Source: Candidatus Rifleibacteriota bacterium (GTDB lineage Bacteria > Muiribacteriota > Ozemobacteria > Ozemobacterales > Ozemobacteraceae). Taken from it: 64,000 nucleotides of DNA. This document shows positions 25,180 to 33,857 of the stretch, in pieces. The first letter of the stretch is position 1. Every line of letters begins with the position of its first letter. The stretch lies in NCBI GenBank assembly GCA_012517355.1, contig JAAYVD010000126.1, forward strand, positions 62,001 through 126,000. Reading direction: 5' to 3'. The position numbers and the translations under genes were made by a program. The notes under the pieces were generated by a model. That model was not told the DNA's origin. It did no database searches and saw nothing but the letters and a program-made list of their open reading frames with translations.

Positions 25180-27021
25180 ATGGCCGACCGCGACAACCAC
25201 AAGGACCAGCCATCATCGCCCACCCCCGGGACGGATGAGGCCGAGCGGCTGACCGGCCAGATCGAAACCTGGATCCGCCAGCGGAGCCACCTGCTGGAGC
25301 GGATGCAGCAGAATGCCCCGCCGGCGGCCCCCGCGCCCGCCCCCGAGCCCGCCGCCCCGCCACAGGAGGCCCTGAACCGCCGGATCGAGCAGCTCGCCGC
25401 CGAGAACCTCGAACTCCGGCAGCGCCTGGCGGAACGGGACAAAAACCCGCCCCCCGCCCCGGCCGCGCCCCGCCGGCCATCCATCAGCGAGGCCGACTTC
25501 CAGAGCCTGCAGAACCAGAATGCCATCCTGCGCGCCCGGGTCTCCCGCCTGGAGGCGGTCCAGGACAGCAGCCTCGCCCAGAAGACCGCCGCGGAGGAGC
25601 ATCTCAAAAAGATGCAGGCCGACCTCGGACAGGCCAAGACCCTCCTGGCCGAGCGCGAGAGGTTCATCGACCAGCTGAAGGTCCGGCTGGCCGATGCCGT
25701 CCTCGAGCAGAACCGCCTGGCCAACGAGATGCGCGAGGCCCGTGACGACTACGAGAAGCGGCTGCGGGAATTCTTCCAGGTCAAGGCCGAACACGCCGAA
25801 CTCACCCAGCGCCTGGAGAGCGCCGCCCGGAACGAAAAGACCCTCCTCGAGGAGGTCCACCGCCTGTCCGAGGAGCTCCGCCAGGCCCGGGAGGACCAGG
25901 TCGAAGCCCGCCACGCCCACGAGGCGCTGGTCAAGGAACTCGACCAGCGGACCATCGAACTCAACCGGGCCCGCGAGGTGGCCAAGAAGGTGGGGGACAA
26001 AGCCGTCGACGCCGAGCACTTCCGCCACCAGCTCCTGGCCGCCGAGGCCCGGGAACGGGAACTGGTCGCCGCCCTCGAGGGGACCACCGCCGAGCGCAAC
26101 CGCCTGCGCGACCGGATCAGCCGCCTGCTGACCGGGGTCCAGCAATACGTGGCCGGCCCCCCCGCCACCCTGGCCGGCGAGTCGGGCCCGCCCGCCGAGC
26201 CGTTCGCCCCCTTCCTGCCGTTCTGCTTCCCCGACCGTCTGCCGCAAGCCCTGCGCCTCTCCTGGACCCGCCGCCTCGCCCAGGACCTGCCGCCCCACCA
26301 GGCGGCCCCCTCCCCCGCCACCCTCGCCCCCCGCGCCCGCCACGGCCGGCCCCACTATTTCCAGTTGAACCTCAGCCTGCCCCATCACCTGCCGCTGCTG
26401 CCGATCCCCCTCCTCGAGGTGCGCCTGGAACCACGGCTGGAAGAGGCCACCGTGATGCCCATGCTCGAGATCGGCCCCACCCCGGCCCCGGCGTTCGGCT
26501 TCCCCGAAGACGGGAATGTCCGCCCCCTGTCGGCCCGGCAGATGGTGCCGCGCTCCTGCGCCATCCACGCCCGCTCGCTGCCCGCCCCCGCCCGGGTCTA
26601 CATGACCCCGCAGGCCCTGCCCGTCCTGACCTGGTCCACCGACCTCTACCTGGGCTTCCTGTTCTCGACCATCAGCCATCTCCGCCAGGCCTTCGCCCGC
26701 TCCCTGGAACACCGGCCGCCCAAGCCGATCGACCACCTCCAGATGGACCGGTCGCTCGGCCGCCACGTCGATTCCGAAAAATTCCTGCGGGAAAGGGTTG
26801 CCTATCGAGACCTTTCCCGGCTAAAATTCGCCCGGTTGCCGGTGCCCCGCGAGAACCTCGTCTTCGACTTCCAGCGGCGCCGCCTGCAAACGATCTTCAA
26901 GACCTTCGGTGATTCCATTTCCTCGATGTACTCCCGGCTCGAACGCATGCTGCAGCCCTCTTCCCCGCCACAGGAAGAGCCTCCGGCCAAGAAACCCACC
27001 GGTCCACAGGAGGACGTATGA
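25180..27021 (+). CDS. Coiled-coil protein with Pro/aromatic-rich C-terminal half
   Basis: 613 residues. After a Pro/Ala-rich linker (residues 45-65), residues about 65-325 form a long coiled coil (LAAENLELRQRLAER, LQNQNAILRARVSRLEA, REDQVEARHAHEALVKEL). From about 335 on, the sequence changes to short hydrophobic strands with proline turns (PHYFQLNLSLPHHLPLLPIP, LLEVRLEPRLEE), the same style as the two giant upstream proteins, and ends in an amphipathic helix (IFKTFGDSISSMYSRLERML) and a Pro-rich tail. No known family. It overlaps the TPR gene by 4 bp (ATGA) and lies 62 bp after the PP2C gene. A filament-like or scaffold role is a guess. Confidence 0.85.
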   Translation: MADRDNHKDQPSSPTPGTDEAERLTGQIETWIRQRSHLLERMQQNAPPAAPAPAPEPAAPPQEALNRRIEQLAAENLELRQRLAERDKNPPPAPAAPRRPSISEADFQSLQNQNAILRARVSRLEAVQDSSLAQKTAAEEHLKKMQADLGQAKTLLAERERFIDQLKVRLADAVLEQNRLANEMREARDDYEKRLREFFQVKAEHAELTQRLESAARNEKTLLEEVHRLSEELRQAREDQVEARHAHEALVKELDQRTIELNRAREVAKKVGDKAVDAEHFRHQLLAAEARERELVAALEGTTAERNRLRDRISRLLTGVQQYVAGPPATLAGESGPPAEPFAPFLPFCFPDRLPQALRLSWTRRLAQDLPPHQAAPSPATLAPRARHGRPHYFQLNLSLPHHLPLLPIPLLEVRLEPRLEEATVMPMLEIGPTPAPAFGFPEDGNVRPLSARQMVPRSCAIHARSLPAPARVYMTPQALPVLTWSTDLYLGFLFSTISHLRQAFARSLEHRPPKPIDHLQMDRSLGRHVDSEKFLRERVAYRDLSRLKFARLPVPRENLVFDFQRRRLQTIFKTFGDSISSMYSRLERMLQPSSPPQEEPPAKKPTGPQEDV

Positions 27022-29162
27022 GTCTGAAACGCACCTATCTCCAGGACGAAGCCAACACCCACTACAACCTGGGCATCGCCTACTACACGAAGGGGCAGTA
27101 CGAACTGGCCATCTCCGAATGGATCCAGTCGTTGATCAAGAACCCCCAGAACAGTGAGGCGCGTTTCAAGCTCGGCGTCGCCTACTACCAGCTGAACCGG
27201 ATCGACGAGGCCCTGAAGGAATGGGAGATCGCGGTCTCCCTCGACCCGAAGAACTTCGAGGTCCTGCACAATCTCGGCATCGCCTACTACAACAAGGGCG
27301 ACGACGCCAAGGCCATCGAGAACTGGGAACAGTGCCTCGAGATCCGCGCCCACGACGCCGAGATCCACTTCAAGCTCGGCATCGCCCACTACAACCTGGG
27401 CAAGGAGGACCGGGCCATCGCCCTGTGGGAAAAGGCCTCCAACCTGAACCCCGAGGATTCCGACGTCTTCTTCCGGCTCGGCGTGGCCTACTACAACAAG
27501 GGCCTCGACGACAAGGCGGTCATCGCCTTCTCGAAGGCCATCGAGCTGAACCCGAAGAACAGCGAGGCCCACAACAACCTCGCCATCGTCTACTACCGGC
27601 TCGAGATGTTCCCGCAGGCCATCGACGAGTGGAAGAAGGCCCTCGCCCTCAATCCCCGCCAGCCCGAGATCTACAACAACCTCGGCAACGCCTTCAGCAA
27701 GCTGAACCAGCACCGCGAGGCGATCGAGATCTGGCAGAAGATCCTCGAGATCACCCCCGCCAACGCCGAGGTCTACTTCAAGCTCGGCTCGGCCTACGCC
27801 AAGCTCGACGACCTCGACCGGGCCATCGAGTGCTGGCAGCAGTGCATCTCGATCAACCCCAACGACATCGAGGCCCACTTCAACCTCGGCGTCGCGCACT
27901 ACAACACCGGCAACTTCAAGAAGGCCATCACCTACTGGAACACCGTGCGCGAGAAGCGCAGCGAGGACGCCGACATCTGCGAGAAGATCGGCAACGCCTA
28001 CTGCGGCATGGAGGATTTCGCCGAGGCCGCCAAGTTCTGGAACCGCGCCATCTCCTACGTGCCCGACGACCCGCAGCTCCACCACAAGCTGGGCATCGCC
28101 TACAGCAAGCTGAACAAGACCCAGGAGGCGGTGTTCCAGTGGCAGAAGGCGGTCGAGATCGACCCCAACCACTTTGAGGCGCACCACAACCTGGGCATCG
28201 CCTTCTACAATCTGCAGCGCTTCGACGAAGGCCTCCGGGAATGGGAGAAGGCCCGCGACCTCAACCCCACCGACGCCGACATCTTCTTCAAGCTCGGCCA
28301 CGTCTACCGGCAGAAGCGCCGGCTCGACGACGCCATCGTCTCCTGGAAGAAAGCCATCGAGCTCGACCCCAACAACCCCAACACCCACTTCGTGCTGGGC
28401 AACGCCTTCGACGAGAAGGGCCTGCTCGACGACGCCATCCTGTCCTGGCGCCGGGTGATCGACCTCGCCCCCAACGACGTCGATGCCCACAACAATCTCG
28501 GCATCGCCTATTTCCAGAAGAACCTGTTCGACAAGGCCATCGCCGAATGGGAGGACGCCATCCGCATCACCCCCGAAAACGGCGAGCTGTACAACAAGCT
28601 CGGCATCGCCTACATCAAGATGGACCTCTTCGAGAAGTCGGTGGAATGCTGGGAAAAGGCCCTGAAGTACAAACCCGAGGATTCGGACATCCTGTCGAAT
28701 CTTGCCACCGCCTACCACAACCGCGAGATGTACGACAAGGCGATCGAGATCTGGAAACGCGTCATCAAGTACAACCCCCAGGACGCCGAGGCCCGCAACA
28801 AGCTCGGCATCGCCTACTACAACAAGGGCATGTACGACCAGGCCATCGAACTCTGGAAGAAGGCCATCGAGCTCAATCCCAAGGACGCCGCCGCCTACTA
28901 CAACATCGGCACCGAGGAGTTCGAGAAGGGCCGCATCAACGAGGCCATCACCGCCTACCGCCGCGTGCTCGAGATCGACCCGAAGTTCACCCAGGTCTAC
29001 TACAACCTGGCCATCATCTACGCCCGCAAGCGCCTGTTCCGCGACGCCATCGACGCCGCCCGCCGGTTCCTGCAGACCACCCCGACCGGGGTCGAGGCCG
29101 AGAACCTCAAGACCCTCGTCGAACAGTGCGAGCAGGAGATGGAGCAATCGGCCGAGGTCTGA
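27018..29162 (+). CDS. Protein made of about 21 tandem TPR units
   Basis: 714 residues, nearly all TPR. Each 34-residue unit follows the consensus NLGIAYYNKG-x-x-DKAI-x-x-W-x-KAIELNP, with very regular spacing, so it should form a long right-handed superhelix. Units differ by only a few residues in places, which implies recent internal duplication. No signal peptide, so cytoplasmic. Coupling by an ATGA overlap to the coiled-coil gene argues for a complex of the two in similar amounts. TPR arrays bind partner peptides; the PP2C phosphatase and the Pro-rich proteins are candidate partners, not shown. Confidence 0.93.
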   Translation: MSLKRTYLQDEANTHYNLGIAYYTKGQYELAISEWIQSLIKNPQNSEARFKLGVAYYQLNRIDEALKEWEIAVSLDPKNFEVLHNLGIAYYNKGDDAKAIENWEQCLEIRAHDAEIHFKLGIAHYNLGKEDRAIALWEKASNLNPEDSDVFFRLGVAYYNKGLDDKAVIAFSKAIELNPKNSEAHNNLAIVYYRLEMFPQAIDEWKKALALNPRQPEIYNNLGNAFSKLNQHREAIEIWQKILEITPANAEVYFKLGSAYAKLDDLDRAIECWQQCISINPNDIEAHFNLGVAHYNTGNFKKAITYWNTVREKRSEDADICEKIGNAYCGMEDFAEAAKFWNRAISYVPDDPQLHHKLGIAYSKLNKTQEAVFQWQKAVEIDPNHFEAHHNLGIAFYNLQRFDEGLREWEKARDLNPTDADIFFKLGHVYRQKRRLDDAIVSWKKAIELDPNNPNTHFVLGNAFDEKGLLDDAILSWRRVIDLAPNDVDAHNNLGIAYFQKNLFDKAIAEWEDAIRITPENGELYNKLGIAYIKMDLFEKSVECWEKALKYKPEDSDILSNLATAYHNREMYDKAIEIWKRVIKYNPQDAEARNKLGIAYYNKGMYDQAIELWKKAIELNPKDAAAYYNIGTEEFEKGRINEAITAYRRVLEIDPKFTQVYYNLAIIYARKRLFRDAIDAARRFLQTTPTGVEAENLKTLVEQCEQEMEQSAEV

Positions 29163-29192
29163 GACCTCCCCCGCTCCACCCCAGCCTTGCTC

Positions 29193-29226
29193 CCGGCGCT
29201 TCCCCCGCGGAAGCGCCGGTTTCCTT
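29193..29226 (+). terminator. Hairpin terminator after the TPR gene
   Basis: CCGGCGCTTCC / GGAAGCGCCGG arms with a short loop (29193-29219) followed by TTTCCTT. A strong stem with a poor T-run, 31 bp after the stop of the TPR gene. No gene is seen between here and 29317. Confidence 0.65.
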
Positions 29227-29316
29227 ACGGCCCCGAGGCCGTCCGAAACCCGGGGGCCGGGAAGACGCAAGGCTTCGCTGGACGCGGAGGGAGCCGGGAC
29301 CGGACGGCCGCCGCCG

Positions 29317-29700
29317 TTACGGGGCGGCCGGGGGAACCCGCCGGGGGGAGGGCGGGGAAGACGACAGCAACCGGCGCCACCAGCCGCCGACGAGGGAACG
29401 AACCCGCAGCAGGACACGCGCCGGCAGGCTTTGCAGGCGGCTGAGCAGGAAGAGCGGGTAGTCGGCGTCGGTGTAGGGGCGGCGCTTCCCGTCGGGCCCG
29501 GTGATGGTGTCGAGGTAGCGGACCCCGGGCACGGGAGCCCCCTTGCCCAGGGAGCGGAAGGGGCGCACGGGGATGGCCAGGTCCTGGTAGATGAGCCATC
29601 CCAACACGAGCAAGGCCATCAGGGCGGCGGAGGTCGGCCACCACCGCCCCGGGCGGGCTTCCCCGGCAGGGTCCCCGTCAGGCGGCGGGAGGGGCGGCAA
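29317..29700 (-). CDS. Small membrane protein
   Basis: 127 residues. One membrane helix near residues 24-42 (SAALMALLVLGWLIYQDLA), an N-terminal Pro/Gly-rich part and a C-terminal Arg/Pro-rich tail. A conserved-looking middle (YLDTITGPDGKRRPYTDAD) could be functional. No family recognised. It overlaps the STAS gene by 23 bp on the same strand, so it belongs to the same transcription unit and could be a membrane partner of that signalling module. High GC makes this frame less certain than its neighbours. Confidence 0.55.
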   Translation of the reverse strand: MPPLPPPDGDPAGEARPGRWWPTSAALMALLVLGWLIYQDLAIPVRPFRSLGKGAPVPGVRYLDTITGPDGKRRPYTDADYPLFLLSRLQSLPARVLLRVRSLVGGWWRRLLSSSPPSPRRVPPAAP

Positions 29701-30025
29701 AGGCGGCCAGGGCCTCGGTGCGGTCGGCGTGGACGGGGATCTTGCTCCCCAGCCGGACCATGCGGAACAGCGTCTGGACGTGGGGCCCGGGCCGGCACAG
29801 GCGCAGTTCCCCGCCGCTGCCTTTCAGCTGCCGGAAGATGCCCAGGATCACCCCCAGGCCTGTGCTGTCGAGAAACTGGATCTTTTCGAGGTCGAGCAGC
29901 ACCCGGGAACCCAGCGCCAGGTGGGCATCGACCTGCAGCCGGAACGCCGCCGCGTTGGCGGCGTCGAGCCGGTCGATGGTCGGGGCCAGGATGGTGACGC
30001 GATCGGCGGTTTCCACGGTCAGCAT
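29678..30025 (-). CDS. STAS-domain anti-sigma-factor antagonist
   Basis: 115 residues of a single STAS domain. The phosphorylation signature FLDSTGLGVILG holds the Ser that the HATPase kinase of the pathway modifies. Begins VETADRVTILAPTIDRLDA. In the SpoIIAA/RsbV family, the dephosphorylated form binds the kinase and frees its partner. It begins 1 bp after the stop of the SpoIIE/HATPase gene, so the phosphatase, kinase and substrate are likely co-translated. Confidence 0.92.
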   Translation of the reverse strand: MLTVETADRVTILAPTIDRLDAANAAAFRLQVDAHLALGSRVLLDLEKIQFLDSTGLGVILGIFRQLKGSGGELRLCRPGPHVQTLFRMVRLGSKIPVHADRTEALAAFAAPPAA

Positions 30026-30026
30026 G

Positions 30027-33000
30027 TCAGGGCTCCTTGGCGCGGCCGGGGGTGGCGGCGAACTTGATCAGGGCGAGCCGGGCGGTCCGGGCGTCAAGCC
30101 GGTCGTAGACGACCTCGTCGACCGCCTCGCGGATGATGTAGAGCCCGAGGCCGCCCTCGCGGCCCTGGGTGAGATCGGGTTCGGAAACCACCGGGGGGGT
30201 GAACTCCGGGCCGTCGTAGAGCAGCCAGACCTCGAGCCGGTCCTCGAAGGTCCAGACCTGGATCCGCAGGCGCGCCTCGGCGCGGCCGGCGAGCCCGTGC
30301 AGCACGATGTTGGCCGCCCCCTCGCTGGCGGCCAGGATCAGCGCCGCCAGCCGGTCGGGGTCGAGGATCTCGCGGGCGGCGCGGTCGTGCGTGACCTGGA
30401 TGAACTCCCGCAGGGGGGCGAGGTTCCCCAGGTCGGCCGCGAACTCGGCCTCGGCGCACGAGGAGCCCGATCCGGCCGGGGTTTCCTGCGCGATGCGGAC
30501 CACGACCACGGTCAGGTCGTCGTCGAACGTCCGCGACCCCGTGAAGTCGACCACCCGCTGGTGCAGGGCCTCGAGCAGGTGATCGGGCGGCAGGCCCTGC
30601 AGATCGCGGATGGCCTGCTCCAGGCGTTCGGTCTCGAACAGGTCGCCCGCCGGGTTGGCCGCCTCGGTCAGGCCGTCGCTGTAGAAGACGAGGATGTCGC
30701 CCTCCTGCAGGGCCGCCTCGCCCTCGGCATAGACCTCATCCTCGTCGAACCCGAGCGGGCTGTTGTCGGCCGCCAGCCAGTCGCACCGCCCGGTGGCGGG
30801 GTGGAAATGCAACGCCTTGGTGTGGCCCGCGTCGACGAAGGTCAGCCGCCGCGCCTCGAGGTCGAACCGGGCGAAGCAGAGGGTCAAAAACCGCTGCAGG
30901 TGGATCAGCTGGCGCGTCAGGTAGCGGTGGGCGAGGTTGGTCAGCGCGGCGGGAGCCGGCACCCCGGGGCCCGGCGGAGCGGCCGCGGACCCGGCGGCAT
31001 CCGTTCCCGCCGCCGCCTTGCCGCCCGACGGGGCCGGTTCGACCCGGCCTGCCGTGGCCGGGCTCCCGGGGCCGGGGGTGGCCCCGTCGCGGGCCAGCCG
31101 GGCCAGAGCCCGCAGGAACGCGCTCTTGGCCGCGGCACCGATCAGGGCCGCGGGGATGCCCTTCCCCATGACGTCGCCGATGACCAGGTCGAAACAGGTG
31201 GGGGAATGGAGCAGGAAATCGTAGAAATCGCCGTCGACCCCGCCCGAGGGAATGGTCATCGACGCCACCTGCGCCCCGCGCAGGCCCTCGGGAGGCTGGC
31301 CGATCAACAGCGTCTGCTGGATCTTCCCGGCGATCTCCACCTCCTTCTGGCGGGCGGCCTGCAGGGCGCGGGCCGCCTCCTTGCGGGGGGTGATGTCGCG
31401 GAACTGCCAGACATGCCCCTGGAAGACGTCGTCGACGAACAACGGGATGAAGTCCTGCTCGAGGGTCTGCCCCCCCCGCAGTTCGAGCTCCCGCCCGATC
31501 TCCGGCCGGCGGGCGCCCATCAATTCCTCCAGGTGGGCCAAAAACTCGTCCTGCCCGAAGGCCAGGCGCTGGGCCACCAGGGATCCCCAGTCGAGGTCGG
31601 CCGGCGGCTCGGCCCCGGGACCTGCCTCGGAACCTGCCTCGTGGCCCGCGACGGGAGCCGGCTGACCGGCCGCGGATGGGGTCTCGGGGCCGGAGGTGGG
31701 CCCTTCATCCTGGGAGGCGGCTGGGATGGTGGCTGGGATGGCGACAGGGGCGGCGGCCGCCCCGCCCGCGGTCGCCGGGGGACACGCCGCTCCTTCGCTC
31801 GCGCGGAACAGTCGCGAGAACTGCCGGTTGAGGTGCTTGAGACGCCGTTGTCCGTCGGTGACGAGGATCCCCGACTGCAGGTTCTCGATCAGGTTGGTCA
31901 GCAGGTTCTGCTGGGCCCGCAGCCGCTCCTCGGCCTCGACCCGCGTGGTGATGTCGGTGGCGATGCCGTCGATGCGGTCGGGGGCGCCCGACACGCTGAA
32001 GGCCATCCACAGCCGCACGAACAGCCACCGCCGCTCCCCGTCGGGCCGCAGGATGCGATACTGGAACTCGGCCTGGCCGGCCTCCTCCACCTCCTCGCGC
32101 CAGCGGGCGACCAGGGGACGGTCGTCGGGGTGGGCCACCTCGAACCAGAGGCCCGGGTTGGCCAGCAGCTCGACCATCGACCGCCCGAGAATCCGCTCGG
32201 CCACCGGGTTGACGAACAGCAGGGTGGACCGCTGCGGGTCGATCGCCCAGACGGCGTCCTCGAGCGAGTTGAGGATGCCGTTCAGCCGCTCCTGGCTCTG
32301 GGCGCGATAGGCCTCCAGCTGGCGACGCTCGAGCGCCCCCGCCAGCAGGTCACCGAGGATGCGCAGCGAGTCGAGATCCCCCACCGGGGTGGCCGACAGG
32401 TCGGCCACCAGGAAGGCCAGAAACCCGCTGGCCGTCGGCCCGGCCACCAACGGCACCAGCAGCCACCCGGCCACCGACGGGGTCGGGGGGGCCCCGCCGC
32501 CGCGCGACAGGACAGGCACCGGACCCGCCGGGCCCGCCGTGCCGGGACCGGACGCGGCCAGGGTGGCCGGCAGGGGGAAGGCCCGCGCCGGCCGCCCCTC
32601 GCGCAGAATGGGCGCCAGCCAGGGGAAGTCGTCGGCGGCGACGGTTTCCGGCAACTGCCAGCCCCCGGCCGCGCCGGCCGGCCAGGTGCGGACCCGCTCG
32701 TAGGCGGTCTCGGTGCCGCCGGGCTGGTAGAGGGCCCCCTCCATCGCCCCCAGGAAGGCCCCCACCCGCTCAAGCAGCAGATCGACCGCGGCATCGAGGC
32801 TGGCCGGGTCCTGGCCGCCCGCCGCCGCCGACACCGCCGCGATCAGCTCGTCGAACCACCGGCGTCGTTCCTGGGCCAGGCGCAGGGTCCGGGTCTCGGT
32901 GACGTCGCGGCCGACCAGCACCCCCCCGCCTTCCGGCAAGGGCACCGGGATCAGCTCGAACCATCGCCGGTCACCGGCCTCGGCCCCAGCGGCGGAGCCT

Positions 33001-33359
33001 GTTCCCGGCCAGTCGGGCGCCGAGAGCCTCAGCGCGGGTCCTTCGGTGAGCCCGTCCGCTGCCCCGCCCGCCTCCGGCCCGGGATCGACGACGAGGGCCA
33101 GCCGCCGGACGGGAAAGACAGGGGTCTTCTCCCCGGGGGCCGGGGTCACCTCGCCGACGATCTCGGCCCAGTGGCGCCCGACCCAGGCGGCCTGGGGCAA
33201 CCGCCCCTGCCAGCGGGCGGCAACCTGGACGCCACGGACGACCCCGGTCGCATCGACCTGCCACAGCAGGTCGGCGGCAACGGGGTCGGTCTCCGGAGGG
33301 GACGTCACGGGCTCGGAATCATCCCTGGGGGAAGGGAAAGGAAAGGAGTCGCCCAACAT
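30027..33359 (-). CDS. PAS-GAF-PAS-PAS-SpoIIE phosphatase with C-terminal HATPase kinase domain
   Basis: 1110 residues. Order: PAS-like (about 20-160), GAF-like (190-340), PAS (355-470), a third PAS with a long Ala/Pro-rich insert, SpoIIE-type PP2C (about 650-960; VDGDFYDF, GDVMGKGIPAAL, DAGHTKALHF, SDGLTEA, DDDLTVVVV) and an RsbW/SpoIIAB-type HATPase (about 980-1110; SEGAANIVLHG N-box, GREGGLGLYIIREA G-box). So one chain can, in principle, both dephosphorylate and phosphorylate the STAS protein coded next to it. The sensor domains suggest a redox or ligand signal. No membrane helix. The -10-like TAGTCT at 33367-33372 puts the transcript start at the ATG. Confidence 0.9.
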   Translation of the reverse strand: MLGDSFPFPSPRDDSEPVTSPPETDPVAADLLWQVDATGVVRGVQVAARWQGRLPQAAWVGRHWAEIVGEVTPAPGEKTPVFPVRRLALVVDPGPEAGGAADGLTEGPALRLSAPDWPGTGSAAGAEAGDRRWFELIPVPLPEGGGVLVGRDVTETRTLRLAQERRRWFDELIAAVSAAAGGQDPASLDAAVDLLLERVGAFLGAMEGALYQPGGTETAYERVRTWPAGAAGGWQLPETVAADDFPWLAPILREGRPARAFPLPATLAASGPGTAGPAGPVPVLSRGGGAPPTPSVAGWLLVPLVAGPTASGFLAFLVADLSATPVGDLDSLRILGDLLAGALERRQLEAYRAQSQERLNGILNSLEDAVWAIDPQRSTLLFVNPVAERILGRSMVELLANPGLWFEVAHPDDRPLVARWREEVEEAGQAEFQYRILRPDGERRWLFVRLWMAFSVSGAPDRIDGIATDITTRVEAEERLRAQQNLLTNLIENLQSGILVTDGQRRLKHLNRQFSRLFRASEGAACPPATAGGAAAAPVAIPATIPAASQDEGPTSGPETPSAAGQPAPVAGHEAGSEAGPGAEPPADLDWGSLVAQRLAFGQDEFLAHLEELMGARRPEIGRELELRGGQTLEQDFIPLFVDDVFQGHVWQFRDITPRKEAARALQAARQKEVEIAGKIQQTLLIGQPPEGLRGAQVASMTIPSGGVDGDFYDFLLHSPTCFDLVIGDVMGKGIPAALIGAAAKSAFLRALARLARDGATPGPGSPATAGRVEPAPSGGKAAAGTDAAGSAAAPPGPGVPAPAALTNLAHRYLTRQLIHLQRFLTLCFARFDLEARRLTFVDAGHTKALHFHPATGRCDWLAADNSPLGFDEDEVYAEGEAALQEGDILVFYSDGLTEAANPAGDLFETERLEQAIRDLQGLPPDHLLEALHQRVVDFTGSRTFDDDLTVVVVRIAQETPAGSGSSCAEAEFAADLGNLAPLREFIQVTHDRAAREILDPDRLAALILAASEGAANIVLHGLAGRAEARLRIQVWTFEDRLEVWLLYDGPEFTPPVVSEPDLTQGREGGLGLYIIREAVDEVVYDRLDARTARLALIKFAATPGRAKEP

Positions 33360-33504
33360 GGGGAAAAGACTACCACAGAAGACCCTCGCGATGCCAGGAC
33401 CGGAACCTGGCCCGGCAGGGGAAACGCAAGGTTGAAACCAGCATGGTCAGCAGAGACACACGGCCTTTTGGCCGCCCGCGGAGCGGGCGGCTGGCAGAAA
33501 AACG

Positions 33505-33654
33505 ATGATCCGCATAAAGGCTTGCCGAAGGGGCTTTGCCCCTTCACCCCACCAGGGCCGATGGCCCTGGACCCTTTCTGCTGGCGAGGGGAACGCTGAG
33601 GCGTTCACCTCGCGGAAGCTCCGCTTCGCGGTCCGTTAGCCCTTGACCGGACGG
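33505..33654 (+). repeat. R2 multi-hairpin repeat, copy A
   Basis: 150-bp unit from ATGATCCG to CCGGACGG. It holds consecutive hairpins: AAGGGGC/GCCCCTT, CCAGGGCC/GGCCCTGG, GCGAGG...CCTCGC and a GGAAGC/GCTTCG pair. It lies in the 498-bp divergent gap before the HDOD gene. Upstream of it, GCCGCCCGC/GCGGGCGGC at 33471-33491 is a further hairpin; downstream, TCCAGGG/CCCTGGA and CCAGGGC/GCCCTGG are more. No other gene is seen in the gap. Confidence 0.85.
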
Positions 33655-33857
33655 TAGCAGAAAAAAGGGGTCCAGGGGCCTGTGGTCCCTGGAGAGGTGG
33701 TCGGGGGGAGCGGAGCTCCTCCCGCTCTGACAGCGTTTCCAGGGCTTGCGCTTGCCCTGGCGAAGCCCGCCCCACGGCGTCGGCACCCGTGGTATACTGC
33801 GCCAGCGACGGAAACCAGACCGGCCCCCGCCCCACGGGCCCCAACGCGGAGGATCCC

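Noticed and set aside
33505-33654. R2 as an insertion sequence
   Set aside because: No transposase frame, no terminal inverted repeats and no clear target duplication.
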